The notes under the pieces were generated by a model, which was not told the DNA's origin, did no database searches, and saw only the letters and a program-made list of their open reading frames with translations. DNA of 64,000 bases from Planctomycetota bacterium (lineage in GTDB: Bacteria > Planctomycetota > Phycisphaerae > Phycisphaerales > SM1A02): positions 1 through 64,000 of the forward strand of contig JAQBZO010000002.1 in the NCBI GenBank assembly GCA_027622195.1, read 5' to 3'. The translations under genes and the position numbers were made by a program. Of the stretch, positions 8,834 to 19,157 are shown one piece after another (position 1 is the stretch's first letter; every line of letters begins with the position of its first letter).

Positions 8834-9832
8834 TGCATACAAGTCAATGGCGGTCTGTGCTCGTGATGCGGCCTCTTCGAGTCGCGCCGCGAACACTGTG
8901 CTGCGCTGCGCTTCGAGGGCAACTGCTTGAAGAATGGAATCCTGTCGAGCAGCGTCGTGACAACAGAGTGCGACGTCTGCTCCTGCTGTGATCGTGGCGA
9001 CGGCGGCATCGCACACGGCGTAACGATCAGTGATCGCTTGCATTTCGAGATCGTCCGAGATGATGGCGCCGCGAAAACGAAGGCTGTGGCGAAGGAGTCC
9101 CGTCAGCACACGATGACTCATTGTTGCAGGCACCGCTGAGTCAATCGCGTCGAACAGAATGTGCGCGGTCATAATGAACGCAACGCGTGCTTCGATCGCG
9201 GCATCAAACGGAACCAGTTCAACGGACTCGAGGCGATGCAGCGCGTGAGATAGTCGCGGCAGTTCGAGGTGTGAGTCCTGCGTGGTGTCTCCGTGACCAG
9301 GAAAATGTTTCGCACATGCTGCGACTCCTTCGGATTGCATCGCCGTGACAAACGCTCGAGCGCACGACGCCACCACCAAAGGATCGCGCGAAAAGGATCG
9401 TTCTCCAATCACTGGGTTCGCTGGGTTCGTGTCGACATCCACGACGGGCGCGAAGTCAAGCCCGATGCCAACCGACCGAAGTTCGCGCGCAAGAATCGTC
9501 GCGACTTCCGCGGCGTTCACTGCCGCTGTTGCGGGGTCAGAGCCAATCTCGCGCATAGGTCCGATGCGCGTGAATCCATCCACCAGTCGCTGCACTCGCC
9601 CACCCTCTTGGTCGACGCTGACCAAGACTCGATCGTTGGCGGCCTCGTGGATCGATCGAGTCAATGCGGCGACTTGATCCCGATCACCGATATTGCGGGC
9701 GAACAAGATCACTTGCCGAACTCCAGCGTGCAGGAGTCCGCGCAATTCAGGGGTCACTTCATGCGTGTGAAAACCGACACAGAGTGTCTTCGCAGCGAGC
9801 GCGTGCGCACGATTGGTGTGCATGGGGTCCAT
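8819..9832 (-). CDS. nagZ: Beta-N-acetylhexosaminidase, GH3 (NagZ-like)
   Basis: VSVDQEGGRVQRL, CAKHFPGHGDTTQDSHLELP, ISDDLEMQAI motifs. Confidence 0.92.
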   Translation of the reverse strand: MDPMHTNRAHALAAKTLCVGFHTHEVTPELRGLLHAGVRQVILFARNIGDRDQVAALTRSIHEAANDRVLVSVDQEGGRVQRLVDGFTRIGPMREIGSDPATAAVNAAEVATILARELRSVGIGLDFAPVVDVDTNPANPVIGERSFSRDPLVVASCARAFVTAMQSEGVAACAKHFPGHGDTTQDSHLELPRLSHALHRLESVELVPFDAAIEARVAFIMTAHILFDAIDSAVPATMSHRVLTGLLRHSLRFRGAIISDDLEMQAITDRYAVCDAAVATITAGADVALCCHDAARQDSILQAVALEAQRSTVFAARLEEAASRAQTAIDLYALPIA

Positions 9833-9864
9833 GGTACGCACTGCGTCTAGAGTGTCCATCTTCG

Positions 9865-11136
9865 ATGAGTCAAGAGCAGTCCACACATTCGTCGATCATG
9901 CGCCAGCAGTCCACACATTCGTCGGTCATGCGCCTCGGCAACTACCAACTTTTCGCGGTTGGGTTCTTGTGCAGTTCAACAGGACTCCACATCTTGACCG
10001 CCACCATTCTGTGGGAAATATGGGAGCGCACAGAAAGCGCGATGGCGATTGGCGCGAGTGGACTCGCGAGGGCTGTACCAGTGATCGCATTCGCCATGCT
10101 CGCGGGACATGTTGCTGACCGACACAATCGAAAACGAATCGTGGCACTCACGCAAAGTTGTTTTGCGATCATCGCGCTGCTCTTTGCTGCAGCAGCGTGG
10201 TACGAGCTTCCAGTGGAAACGCTCTACGCGTTGCTCTTCGCATCGGGAGTTGTTCGCGCTTTCAATGGCCCATCCCGTGCGAGCCTCTTACCGCTCATCG
10301 TTCCAAAGGAATCGTTCGAGAATGCTGTGGCATGGAACAACGGCATCTTTCAAGCGGCAGCGATTTCCGGACCACTCATCGCAGGAGGGATGATCGCTGC
10401 AACAGGATCCGTGGCGTGGAACTACATCATCGTCGCCGTGCTCACGGGTGTGTTCGCGATCACGATTGGATTCGTCCACCCGCGTGATAGCCAAAGAAGT
10501 AACGATCCCATCAGTTGGCACGGCATGCTTGAAGGAGTGAGGCATATTTGGCGGTCGAAGCCCATCCTCGGAGCGATCACACTCGACCTTCTCGCTGTTC
10601 TCTTCGGTGGCGCTATCGCGCTCTTGCCGATTTATGCCGACGAGATTCTTCATGTGGGTCCGATTGGATACGGCATCCTGCGTGCATCACCCTATGCGGG
10701 AGCGTTGCTGTGCGCAATCTGGCTCGCCAATCGAAAACCGATGGAAAACGCGGGTCCTGCCCTCTTGTGGAGTGTCGCAGGGTTTGGTGTATGCATGATT
10801 GTCTTTGGACTCAGCGAGAACATCATCGTCAGCGTCATCGCCCTCGCCGTCAGTGGAGCGTTCGACAGCGTGAGTGTGATCGTGAGGCATGTGCTCGTGC
10901 AGATGCGAACACCCAATCAACTGCGCGGACGGGTGTCAGGCGTGAACAGCATGTTCATTGAGTCGAGCAATGAACTCGGATCATTCGAAAGTGGACTCGT
11001 GGCGCATTGGTTTGGCAGTGTCTTCAGCGTCGTGAGCGGAGGCATCGGAACGCTCGTCGTCGTTGGTGTTATCAGTTGGCGATTTGTCGAACTGCGAACA
11101 CTGCGACGACTGTCCGACGTGGGACAGGTCGAGTGA
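9865..11136 (+). CDS. MFS transporter (EntS-like)
   Basis: MFS fold; AGHVADRHNRKRIVALTQ loop 2-3 motif; multiple TM segments. Confidence 0.88.
   Translation: MSQEQSTHSSIMRQQSTHSSVMRLGNYQLFAVGFLCSSTGLHILTATILWEIWERTESAMAIGASGLARAVPVIAFAMLAGHVADRHNRKRIVALTQSCFAIIALLFAAAAWYELPVETLYALLFASGVVRAFNGPSRASLLPLIVPKESFENAVAWNNGIFQAAAISGPLIAGGMIAATGSVAWNYIIVAVLTGVFAITIGFVHPRDSQRSNDPISWHGMLEGVRHIWRSKPILGAITLDLLAVLFGGAIALLPIYADEILHVGPIGYGILRASPYAGALLCAIWLANRKPMENAGPALLWSVAGFGVCMIVFGLSENIIVSVIALAVSGAFDSVSVIVRHVLVQMRTPNQLRGRVSGVNSMFIESSNELGSFESGLVAHWFGSVFSVVSGGIGTLVVVGVISWRFVELRTLRRLSDVGQVE
9876..9935 (+). repeat. Two-copy 30-bp in-frame direct repeat at the N-terminus of the MFS gene
   Basis: gcagtccacacattcgtcgatcatgcgcca / gcagtccacacattcgtcggtcatgcgcct, two differences in 30 bp. 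Confidence 0.9.
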
Positions 11137-11200
11137 ATGGTGTGATTTCAACGGGGGTCGCGATGGACTCCACGACCTGCTACGATGCGCTCCCCTGTAA

Positions 11201-11274
11201 CGGGGCGTAGCTCAGATTGGTAGAGCGCCTGCTTTGGGAGCAGGAAGTCGTCGGTTCAAATCCGGCCGCCCCGA
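11201..11274 (+). tRNA. tRNA-Pro (anticodon TGG)
   Basis: cggggcgtagctcagattggtagagcgcctgctttgggagcaggaagtcgtcggttcaaatccggccgccccga; acceptor CGGGGCG/CGCCCCG, anticodon loop TTTGGGA, T-arm GTCGG-TTCAAAT-CCGGC; no encoded CCA. Confidence 0.97.
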
Positions 11275-11318
11275 TTCACTCAGGTTCCGCCGCGAGTGTT
11301 GCTTAAAAGAATCCGCGG

Positions 11319-11335
11319 AAGTGATGTGGTCACTT
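11319..11335. terminator. Short perfect hairpin between tRNA-Pro and the convergent dockerin gene
   Basis: AAGTGA-TGTGG-TCACTT, 6-bp stem, no clear U tract. Confidence 0.3.
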
Positions 11336-11361
11336 GCGTTCCCAGATGAGACTCACCATCG

Positions 11362-14010
11362 TTAGGGGCACGCGCCCCAGCCACCGAGGAGTGCGGTGAG
11401 ATCGCTTCCGTCGACAGTGCCAGAGCAGTCGAAGTCAGCGGCGGCTGATCCTCCCCAGTTCGAGAGTAGCAAGGCGAGGTCAAGTCCGTCGACTGCACCG
11501 TTGCCGTCGACATCGGGACATCCGCCTCCTGTTGCAGGTGTGCTCGTTGGATCAGCGGGATCGGCACATTGATCGACTTCATCGCGGTCGTAGAAACCGT
11601 CACCGTCTCGGTCGAGTGCTGTTCGAATGGCCGTGCCATTCATGACGAGTGTGTAAGTGAATGGATTCGACGCGGAGGACTGTGCGTCGAGTTGGGCAAG
11701 CGTGCGCGTTTCATTGGCCCGGTCGGACTGGAATGTGGATGGTGCAGTGAACAAGAATGATCGTTGTTCTCCGCTGAAGACGCCGCGCGCGATCAATTGG
11801 CTTGATCCTGCGGTTGCAATCGCGATGAGTTGTGCGCGCCTCGCTGCTTGATCGACTGCTCCCCCCTTGGTGGCCTGTGCTCCGACGCTTGCATGCGTTC
11901 CAGTGTCGAAACTCAAGAGGAATGCGGTGACATCGCGTCGTTGCTGCTGCCCCGCTGTTCCTGCCGCGAAGTTAAACACGGTGAGGGAAAGGAAATTGAC
12001 GAGCGTGTCGGTTGATCCGTCATGGACGAATCCGAAACCTCGGTTGTTGTTCTGGCTTGTCTTGTCCATGCCAGCCTTCTCATACATGTTTCGCAGTTGC
12101 GGCACCTTCATGCTCTGCGCTTCTTGCAGCAAGCTGGCTGAAATAATCGTTCCGAGTCCACCCGTCGGCAACGTGTGACACGTCACGCACTGCACGAAGT
12201 CGAGATTGCCTGTCTGGTAGAGGTCTAATCCAGTCACAGGATTTCCGTTCTCGAGACTCGTCTTGAGCGAGCCGTCGAGATTTCTGTTTGGATTCGGAGG
12301 GAAGTGGATCGCTTCAAGAAAGAGTGCAAACTTCGCCATCTCTTTCGCGGTGAAGTCTGAATCGCCACCGAGCAGTTCCACGGCGGCGTGGGCGAATTGT
12401 CCGAAGTCGGCGCGATCACCGCGCCAATGAAATGGCTCGGCGCCTGCGAGTCCGAGCAAGGTCTGCGTGTTCATCGGTCCCTTCATGGGATGAAAGTCTT
12501 CGCATGTGCCCACTGGAAGTTCAAGATTGCAACTCTCATTGTTGTTACCAACGATTCCCTGCGGATTACCCAGATCCCATGAGAGTTGATCCATGCGACC
12601 ATCGATGTGGCACGATCCGCAGGAGGTCTGACCCAGTCCGCTGAACAGGTGCGTGTCATAGAGGAATGGTCGCCCCGCCTTCACCACCGTTGGCGTTGGA
12701 TCGAAGAACGCTGCGGCTTGCGTTTCGACGAGTGTGTTTTCGTCGATCACACTCACCGTGCCTTCGAATCGATTGAGTACATAGATTCGTGAGCGCGATG
12801 CATCAACGGCGATGCCCGTTGGTCCCTCTCCTGTCGCGGCGAGTGCGACGCGCGCGAGGCTCGCGGCGTTCGCGACGATGAGGTTGTCGGAGCCCATGCC
12901 AGTGACATAGACCTTGGTGCCATCACTCGAGAATGCAACGCCTCGTGGATCTCCGATCGAAAGCATGCGCGTTGCCATCGGTACCGATGCGGTCGCATAG
13001 GTCAGGTGTGGATTGAGATCGGTCTTCGTGGTTGGTGTAGTCGATCCTGCACTGAAGAGTGCCCCTTCCACTCGCAAGAAGATGCTCTTCACATTGGGCT
13101 CGAAGCGGATTTCATTCTTGGCTTCAGTACCGACGACAACTGCGGTCCCACTGGCGGTCGCGGCGATCGCCATGTTGGTGGTCATGAACCCCTTCTTGTA
13201 AGTCACCGCGAGCGTGTTGCCATCAATTTGTGCAATGTCGTTTCCGTGGAGACCCCAAGTCACCGCTGCGGACCAATCCTTCTGATTGACATCACGCCAC
13301 TTTCCATCAGTCCCCTTGCGAACGATGATGCTCGACTTGGGCGGAGTTGGAAGACCCGCGGCCATGGCGGGTGAAAAGGTTGTGCCAGAATTGGGCGGAG
13401 GATTCGGATCTCCCGCGTACGGATTCACCGTGGTCGACACGGTGATTTCAGAAATCGCGGTCGTGTCGTTTCCTGACTCGAAGATCGCACACCAGACCCG
13501 TGTGCCATCCGTGGCGAGTGCACGCGGGTCTTCTCCAGCAAGGGCGATGATGGTCGGAGCTGCCGAAAGATTCGTGGACTGAAAGACTTCGATGCGGTTG
13601 AGTTGCGACACGCTGACGAAGGCTCTTCCTGCCGATCCAGCGAAAACGACATCGGCAGGCTCGTCTCCTGTCTGGAGTGTCGCGGACAGTGTCATCGTCG
13701 CAAGATTCACAACGGACACGCTGTCGCTCAGGTGATTGCAGACCCACGCCTCAACGGAACTGCGAGCACGAACTGAAACGGGTTCGAGGCCTGTGCCGAT
13801 GGATCCTGACCATGTGAGTCCTGTTGGTGTGACATTGAACACCTCAAGCCGATTGTCAGCTGTGTTGCAGACCAACAATCTCGCTCCGTCTGGAGTGAGT
13901 TCAACAGGATGAGACTGCGGCGATTCAAAACTCGCGACGGTCTGCGCTGAAGTGGATGCGACCGCAGCCAACAACACACACGCCACCAAGGAAAAAGTGG
14001 TGATTCGCAT
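11362..14010 (-). CDS. Secreted YVTN-type beta-propeller/di-haem cytochrome c protein with C-terminal GC-type dockerin-like domain
   Basis: Signal peptide; repeated PxGVAFSSDGTKVYVTG blades; CGSCH and CVTCH haem motifs; C-terminus DVDGNGAVDGLDLALLLSNWGGSAAADFDCSGTVDGSDLTALLGGWGACP. Confidence 0.85.
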   Translation of the reverse strand: MRITTFSLVACVLLAAVASTSAQTVASFESPQSHPVELTPDGARLLVCNTADNRLEVFNVTPTGLTWSGSIGTGLEPVSVRARSSVEAWVCNHLSDSVSVVNLATMTLSATLQTGDEPADVVFAGSAGRAFVSVSQLNRIEVFQSTNLSAAPTIIALAGEDPRALATDGTRVWCAIFESGNDTTAISEITVSTTVNPYAGDPNPPPNSGTTFSPAMAAGLPTPPKSSIIVRKGTDGKWRDVNQKDWSAAVTWGLHGNDIAQIDGNTLAVTYKKGFMTTNMAIAATASGTAVVVGTEAKNEIRFEPNVKSIFLRVEGALFSAGSTTPTTKTDLNPHLTYATASVPMATRMLSIGDPRGVAFSSDGTKVYVTGMGSDNLIVANAASLARVALAATGEGPTGIAVDASRSRIYVLNRFEGTVSVIDENTLVETQAAAFFDPTPTVVKAGRPFLYDTHLFSGLGQTSCGSCHIDGRMDQLSWDLGNPQGIVGNNNESCNLELPVGTCEDFHPMKGPMNTQTLLGLAGAEPFHWRGDRADFGQFAHAAVELLGGDSDFTAKEMAKFALFLEAIHFPPNPNRNLDGSLKTSLENGNPVTGLDLYQTGNLDFVQCVTCHTLPTGGLGTIISASLLQEAQSMKVPQLRNMYEKAGMDKTSQNNNRGFGFVHDGSTDTLVNFLSLTVFNFAAGTAGQQQRRDVTAFLLSFDTGTHASVGAQATKGGAVDQAARRAQLIAIATAGSSQLIARGVFSGEQRSFLFTAPSTFQSDRANETRTLAQLDAQSSASNPFTYTLVMNGTAIRTALDRDGDGFYDRDEVDQCADPADPTSTPATGGGCPDVDGNGAVDGLDLALLLSNWGGSAAADFDCSGTVDGSDLTALLGGWGACP

Positions 14011-14134
14011 ACAAAGCAATCTAAATCCAAATCGATGCGATTGGCGACGAAATGAGTTCAATCCGCGGAGAATTCATTGCAATATTCGAGCGTGAACACG
14101 CATTCCCCGAACCGTCGGAACGTTGGCGGCTGCC

Positions 14135-15541
14135 TCAAACATTCCACAGGCTCAGGAGTGCTGCGAGGTCGGCTCCATCGACGATGCCATTATGGTCGAC
14201 ATCCCCAAGGTTGTTTGTGCCCCAATTGGCAAGCAGAATGCCGAGGTCAACGCCGTTCACCACTCCATCAGTGTTGAAATCTGCGCTTGGAACAGGAACA
14301 CCAGGCACGCGCACCGATGCGTTGATCGAGGTTGGTTCGGATCCTGTCCCAGTTCGGAACAATCCAATGACTGCTTGTCCATCTTGTGGAGCAGCACTCG
14401 ACACAAAACTGAATGTGTAACCGGTACCCCATCGAATCGCGTTGGCATTTTGGTTCTGCGCGAAAGTCTGCGTGGACCACGATGACTGTGATGATGTGAA
14501 GTTTGAAGTCCAAGGCGCGGTGGAATACGTCTCGCCTGAGTGACTTGCAGGTGCGCGGAAGTAAGGTGTTGTGGCGCTGGCACCTTGTCCAAGAGAGACC
14601 GAGAACGACTGCGCGCTGCGGTGCGAGTTCATGTTGTAGATGACATAGTCGTATCGCCACATTCCGCCAGCGATGGATTGAGCGCGGCTCCCCACGACGA
14701 ATCGTCCATCCCCCGCGACATCTATTGTGGAGACACGCACGGCGGGATCTGGAATACCTGCACCAAGTCCGTGCGCCGCCCACGCGTCGACCATGCATAA
14801 TTGTTGATAGGTCGCTCCGGTGAGTGAGAGTGAGTACGCCGTTCCGCTGAGTGCACCGACGAGGATCTTTCTCACCGATGCGTTGTTATTGTCATTCATC
14901 CATGTGGCATCATCGGGCGCGACATACTGTGCCTCGCCCCAGTACGCCGCGCCGGGATTACTCGCGGGTGTCAAGTCGATGAGTGGAACTTGGCATCGGC
15001 GTCCGACCGTTGCGGGTGCTGCTGGAGCGCTGAATGGATAGGGAAAATAGCCCGTTGCTGCATTGATCTGTGAACGAGGTCCGAGTGAACTCTGAGAACC
15101 GTTGAGTGAAGCGCTGTACGGATCGGAGCATCCGATGCCGAGGGTGTCGCATCCGCCACTTCCAGGATTGCATGCCCCACACAATGTTTGGTCGAGCGCG
15201 CAGAATCCGTGCTTCACCCAGCTCTGTCCGATCTGCTCGAGTCGTCCGTCCGCGATGCGCCAAATGTTTTGCGCGATGACGGGATGGTGGTTGCTGTTCG
15301 TTCCAGAGTCGATCCACTCTGCTTGCATGTCGCCAATGTTGCAACTGGTAGTGCCGATGGCATAGGCCGAGACTCCACCCACGGTGCCGTAACTGCTCAT
15401 GCCTGAAAGTGAGCCTGTAATGATGTCGGGACCGATGACTCCTGCGACTTCACCGATTCCAGGAACGGCAAACCAAGTGCCCATGCCCACGGCGGATGTG
15501 GCGAGGGCGAGATGAACAGTCGAGCGATTGATTTTTTTCAT
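14135..15541 (-). CDS. Secreted Cys-rich protein of unknown function with dockerin-like C-terminus
   Basis: Signal peptide; CGACNPGSGGCDTLGIGCSDPYSASLNGSQ region; C-terminus DFNTDGVVNGVDLGILLANWG...DVDHNGIVDGADLAALLSLW. Confidence 0.8.
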   Translation of the reverse strand: MKKINRSTVHLALATSAVGMGTWFAVPGIGEVAGVIGPDIITGSLSGMSSYGTVGGVSAYAIGTTSCNIGDMQAEWIDSGTNSNHHPVIAQNIWRIADGRLEQIGQSWVKHGFCALDQTLCGACNPGSGGCDTLGIGCSDPYSASLNGSQSSLGPRSQINAATGYFPYPFSAPAAPATVGRRCQVPLIDLTPASNPGAAYWGEAQYVAPDDATWMNDNNNASVRKILVGALSGTAYSLSLTGATYQQLCMVDAWAAHGLGAGIPDPAVRVSTIDVAGDGRFVVGSRAQSIAGGMWRYDYVIYNMNSHRSAQSFSVSLGQGASATTPYFRAPASHSGETYSTAPWTSNFTSSQSSWSTQTFAQNQNANAIRWGTGYTFSFVSSAAPQDGQAVIGLFRTGTGSEPTSINASVRVPGVPVPSADFNTDGVVNGVDLGILLANWGTNNLGDVDHNGIVDGADLAALLSLWNV

Positions 15542-15653
15542 GTGTAGTGCCTCTTCATAAGTGTAAGTCGATTCAACACGGTTTCAATCTGAATATGAAC
15601 ACAACGGCGAGGAATGCGCATCCAACCCACTGCCCGCTAGACTGCCCACCCCC

Positions 15654-16046
15654 ATGGTTCTTGCTGAAATCGATCTTCAGTCCTATGCGCCGCTCGCATT
15701 GGTCATTGTGATGGCGGTTGGATTCGCCATCATCAATGTGGTGGCGAGTTTGCTTCTTGGCCCAAGCGCGGATGGCGTTGTCAAAGGTCTTGCGTACGAG
15801 AGTGGAATGAATCCATTCGGCACGGCCCGCAAGCGATTCAACATTCGCTTCTACATCATGGCGATGACATTCTTGATCTTTGATGTTGAGATCATCTTTT
15901 TGTACCCATGGGCAGTCGCGTTCTCAAAACTTGAGCCCGCGAGTGCCGAAGCCTCACTCTTCCTTGCGCGTATCGGATTCTTTGTCGGTACAAGCGTGAT
16001 CGCGTACATCTACGCGTGGAAGAAGGGCGTCTTTCGCTGGGACTGA
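15654..16046 (+). CDS. nuoA: NADH-quinone oxidoreductase subunit A
   Basis: [41 protein letters not shown], diagnostic NuoA motif. Confidence 0.95.
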   Translation: MVLAEIDLQSYAPLALVIVMAVGFAIINVVASLLLGPSADGVVKGLAYESGMNPFGTARKRFNIRFYIMAMTFLIFDVEIIFLYPWAVAFSKLEPASAEASLFLARIGFFVGTSVIAYIYAWKKGVFRWD

Positions 16047-19000
16047 GCGGAAGAAGAGCAACACTTTCCCGAGGGGCGATTGTCCTGGAGCAATGCGCAC
16101 CACGCGCGCAGTGGCATCGGGTTCTGTTCTGGTCTTCAATTCAACCCCTTGTTGATCGACTGCGCTCGCGAGTTCTGTATTGATTGGAAGTTGAATACGA
16201 AGCGGCTCGCGACCTGCGCAGTCGATGACGGCGCCCGTGAGCTGTCCATCCGTCCATTCCATGTTGACGGCGAATCCTCCTCGTGCACGAAGTCCACGAA
16301 CAGATCCATCCTTCCAACTTGGTGGAAGTGCGGGCAACAAGTGCACGATGTGGCCCTGTTCAATGCGATCGGTCTTTCGACTGGGCGCATCGCTGGATGG
16401 GCGACCTGCCACTCGGTGACTTTGCAGAAGCATCTCGCAGATCCCCGCGGTGGCTCCGAAATTGCCATCGATTTGAAACGGAGGGTGATTGTCGAACAAG
16501 TTCGGCAGTGTGCTTGAGATCAAGAGTTGCTGAACATGCTGCCCCGCTGCGTGACCTTCTTGCAGCCGTGCCATCATGTTGATGAGCCATGCGCGGCTCC
16601 ATCCCGTGTGACCGCCTCCATTGGCGAGCCGATCGACGATCGATCGCGCAGCCGCAGCGGCAAGTTCAGGAGTTTCTTCGACGGTGATTTGCGTGGAAGG
16701 GTGAAGTGGATACAGATGGCTCATGTGGCGATGTCCAGGCTGTGCTTCCTTGAATGGTTCACGCCACTCCATGATGCGACCATCGGCTCCAATGGTTGGC
16801 GGACGAAGCTGCGCGCGCGCCTCGCGTACACGAATCATGAGGTGATCGTGACTCGCTCCAAGCACATCCGCCGCATCGAGTGTGCATGTAAAGAGGTCCC
16901 ACGCGATGGCTTGATCCATCGCATTGCCCATGGCGGTGTCTGCTTCCGCTCCATCAGCGGTGAAAAATGAGTTCTCAGGACTCGCACTCGGACCGCCAAT
17001 CAACTTCCCGTCAACAGGATCAATGGTGAGATAATCCAGCACAAATTCACATGCTTCGCGCAAGACGGGCCATGCGCGAGCGCGGAGATACTCCATGTCT
17101 CCGGTGAATGCGAAGTGCTCGTAGAGATGGCGCGACATCCACGCACCCCCCCACGGCCAGAGTCCCCAGACGGTGAGTCCAGAGGGCACCGTTGGACCCC
17201 ACAAGTCGGTGACATGATGGGCGACCCAGCCGGATGCGCCGTAGAGATTGCGCGCTGTTTCTCGTCCACGCACTCGAAGTCGTTCCACGAGATCGGTTGT
17301 TGGAAGATGACTTTCTGAAAGATTGGCAACCTCGCTCGGCCAATCATTCATCTGCATATTGATATTGATGTGGTAATCAGAGTTCCACGGGGCTTGCATC
17401 AGCGGATTCCACAGTCCCTGCAAATTGGCGGGTTCGTCTCCAGGCTGACTACTTGCATTCAAGAGGTAGCGTCCGAATTGAAAATAGGTTTCGATGAGAT
17501 CAGGATCGAAACTCTGGACTCCACTCGCGCGCAGTGCATCGAGGCGCACATCCGTGGCCATGGCCGCGCGCGTTGGATCACTCGTGCCGATGTCGAGCGA
17601 CACGCGGCGCATGCGCTCTCTCGTCCAGAGCCCCGCGCGGCTTTCGAGTGTCTCTTGCGAGGACAACGCCTTCTCAATCGTGCGCTCATTCGTGCCACCC
17701 AACATTGTGAAGGCGATCTCCTCATTCACAGGAACGCGTGCAGAATCGGGATGTTGCGCGTGTTGGACAATCAGTGCAGGATCGAAGTCAGTCTCTGCGG
17801 CGATGACGATCAACAATTGCTCGGCGTTCTCGACACGAAGCGTCTTGCCTTCCACGAGAATGACTCCGCCCACCGCAATCACGCGAGCGCGTGCTTCAAA
17901 GCGAACGCCATGTCTGGCATCTGATTCGGTCGCACCGCGCAGCACGAGCGTTCCCACGCCAGTCCCAGCGACGACACTCGCTGATCTTTCGAGGGCGCAC
18001 TCTGCACAACTTGCCTCGCGCTTGAGTTCGACGACTGCGTCGATAGGACCATCGCCCGTGGCGTTCAATCGATAGACAATGACCTCATCTGGTTTGGAGG
18101 CGCACACCGTCTCGAGAAATGCCTCGCCCGATTCAGTCCACCGCGCAAGAACTAAGCCTGATTCGAGATCCAGTGCGCGTCGATACGAGTTGATGTCCAT
18201 GTCGCTTCGAGTGATGGAGAGGTCGGCAAGCGGCTGGTAGCTGCGTGTGGGATTCTTGATGCGCAGCAACTTTTGCTGCGCGAGCGCTTGACCTTGGACA
18301 AACGCACCATCAAGCAACAACTGTCTGACTTGAGGAACCCACTGCGCTGCATCCGCCGCGCGCATGTCATCGTCGGTCCCCTGCCACACCGTGTCTTCGT
18401 TGAGTTGAATCAACTCGCGAAACGGATGGGCAAAGACCATGGCACCGATGCGCCCTTGTCCGATTGGAAATGCTTCGACCCATTTCAATGCGGGATGGTC
18501 GGACCAAATCACAGCGCCCTCTGGAGCAGGGTCTTGTGTTGGAAAAAGTGATGCGAGTTTTTGACCTGGCGCGGGAGCGGAAATGGCTGAAAATGCCTCT
18601 CCATCGCGCTTTGTTTCGTCTGGAGTTCCTGTCTTGCTCCACTGGGGATCGTCGCCTGCTCGCAGTTGCCAGACTCCAGCCAAATCGAGTGCGCCAAGAT
18701 CGCACCGCAATGTGATGGGACCACCAATGATGCCGCCCGAGCCTCCAAAGTCACAGACACGAATGGCGATCAGATTCCATGCGCCAGGGCGAATGGATGG
18801 TGCAGCGACTTCATAGCGGCGCGGTTGATCGGCGGCCGTTTTGGATGTGACGCAGTCGCCGAGTCCTCCGATGCGTGTGCCGTTGAAAAAGACTTCGTCT
18901 GCATCATCGATCGCCGCGCATGAAAAGTGAACGGCATGCCCACTCCACTCCCAAGGCACCTGAATCCACGCGCGGTACCAAGCGACGCCGTCGTACTCTC

Positions 19001-19157
19001 GAAAATCAGACGAGCGCACTTCCCAGGCACCTGGGACGGTGACAAGAGTCCAGTCATCGAGTGCACTCTTGGCAAGAGTGGCATTCGCGATGACGATCGA
19101 AGTGAGAAACGTACTGGACATCGCGAAGACCATCGGTCTTGCGCGTCTTTCGATCAT
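15954..19157 (-). CDS. Glycoside hydrolase family 95 (alpha-L-fucosidase-like) with N-terminal GH2-type jelly-roll domain
   Basis: [42 protein letters not shown]...[42 protein letters not shown]. Confidence 0.92.
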   Translation of the reverse strand: MIERRARPMVFAMSSTFLTSIVIANATLAKSALDDWTLVTVPGAWEVRSSDFREYDGVAWYRAWIQVPWEWSGHAVHFSCAAIDDADEVFFNGTRIGGLGDCVTSKTAADQPRRYEVAAPSIRPGAWNLIAIRVCDFGGSGGIIGGPITLRCDLGALDLAGVWQLRAGDDPQWSKTGTPDETKRDGEAFSAISAPAPGQKLASLFPTQDPAPEGAVIWSDHPALKWVEAFPIGQGRIGAMVFAHPFRELIQLNEDTVWQGTDDDMRAADAAQWVPQVRQLLLDGAFVQGQALAQQKLLRIKNPTRSYQPLADLSITRSDMDINSYRRALDLESGLVLARWTESGEAFLETVCASKPDEVIVYRLNATGDGPIDAVVELKREASCAECALERSASVVAGTGVGTLVLRGATESDARHGVRFEARARVIAVGGVILVEGKTLRVENAEQLLIVIAAETDFDPALIVQHAQHPDSARVPVNEEIAFTMLGGTNERTIEKALSSQETLESRAGLWTRERMRRVSLDIGTSDPTRAAMATDVRLDALRASGVQSFDPDLIETYFQFGRYLLNASSQPGDEPANLQGLWNPLMQAPWNSDYHININMQMNDWPSEVANLSESHLPTTDLVERLRVRGRETARNLYGASGWVAHHVTDLWGPTVPSGLTVWGLWPWGGAWMSRHLYEHFAFTGDMEYLRARAWPVLREACEFVLDYLTIDPVDGKLIGGPSASPENSFFTADGAEADTAMGNAMDQAIAWDLFTCTLDAADVLGASHDHLMIRVREARAQLRPPTIGADGRIMEWREPFKEAQPGHRHMSHLYPLHPSTQITVEETPELAAAAARSIVDRLANGGGHTGWSRAWLINMMARLQEGHAAGQHVQQLLISSTLPNLFDNHPPFQIDGNFGATAGICEMLLQSHRVAGRPSSDAPSRKTDRIEQGHIVHLLPALPPSWKDGSVRGLRARGGFAVNMEWTDGQLTGAVIDCAGREPLRIQLPINTELASAVDQQGVELKTRTEPDATARVVRIAPGQSPLGKVLLFFRSVPAKDALLPRVDVRDHACTDKESDTRKEE

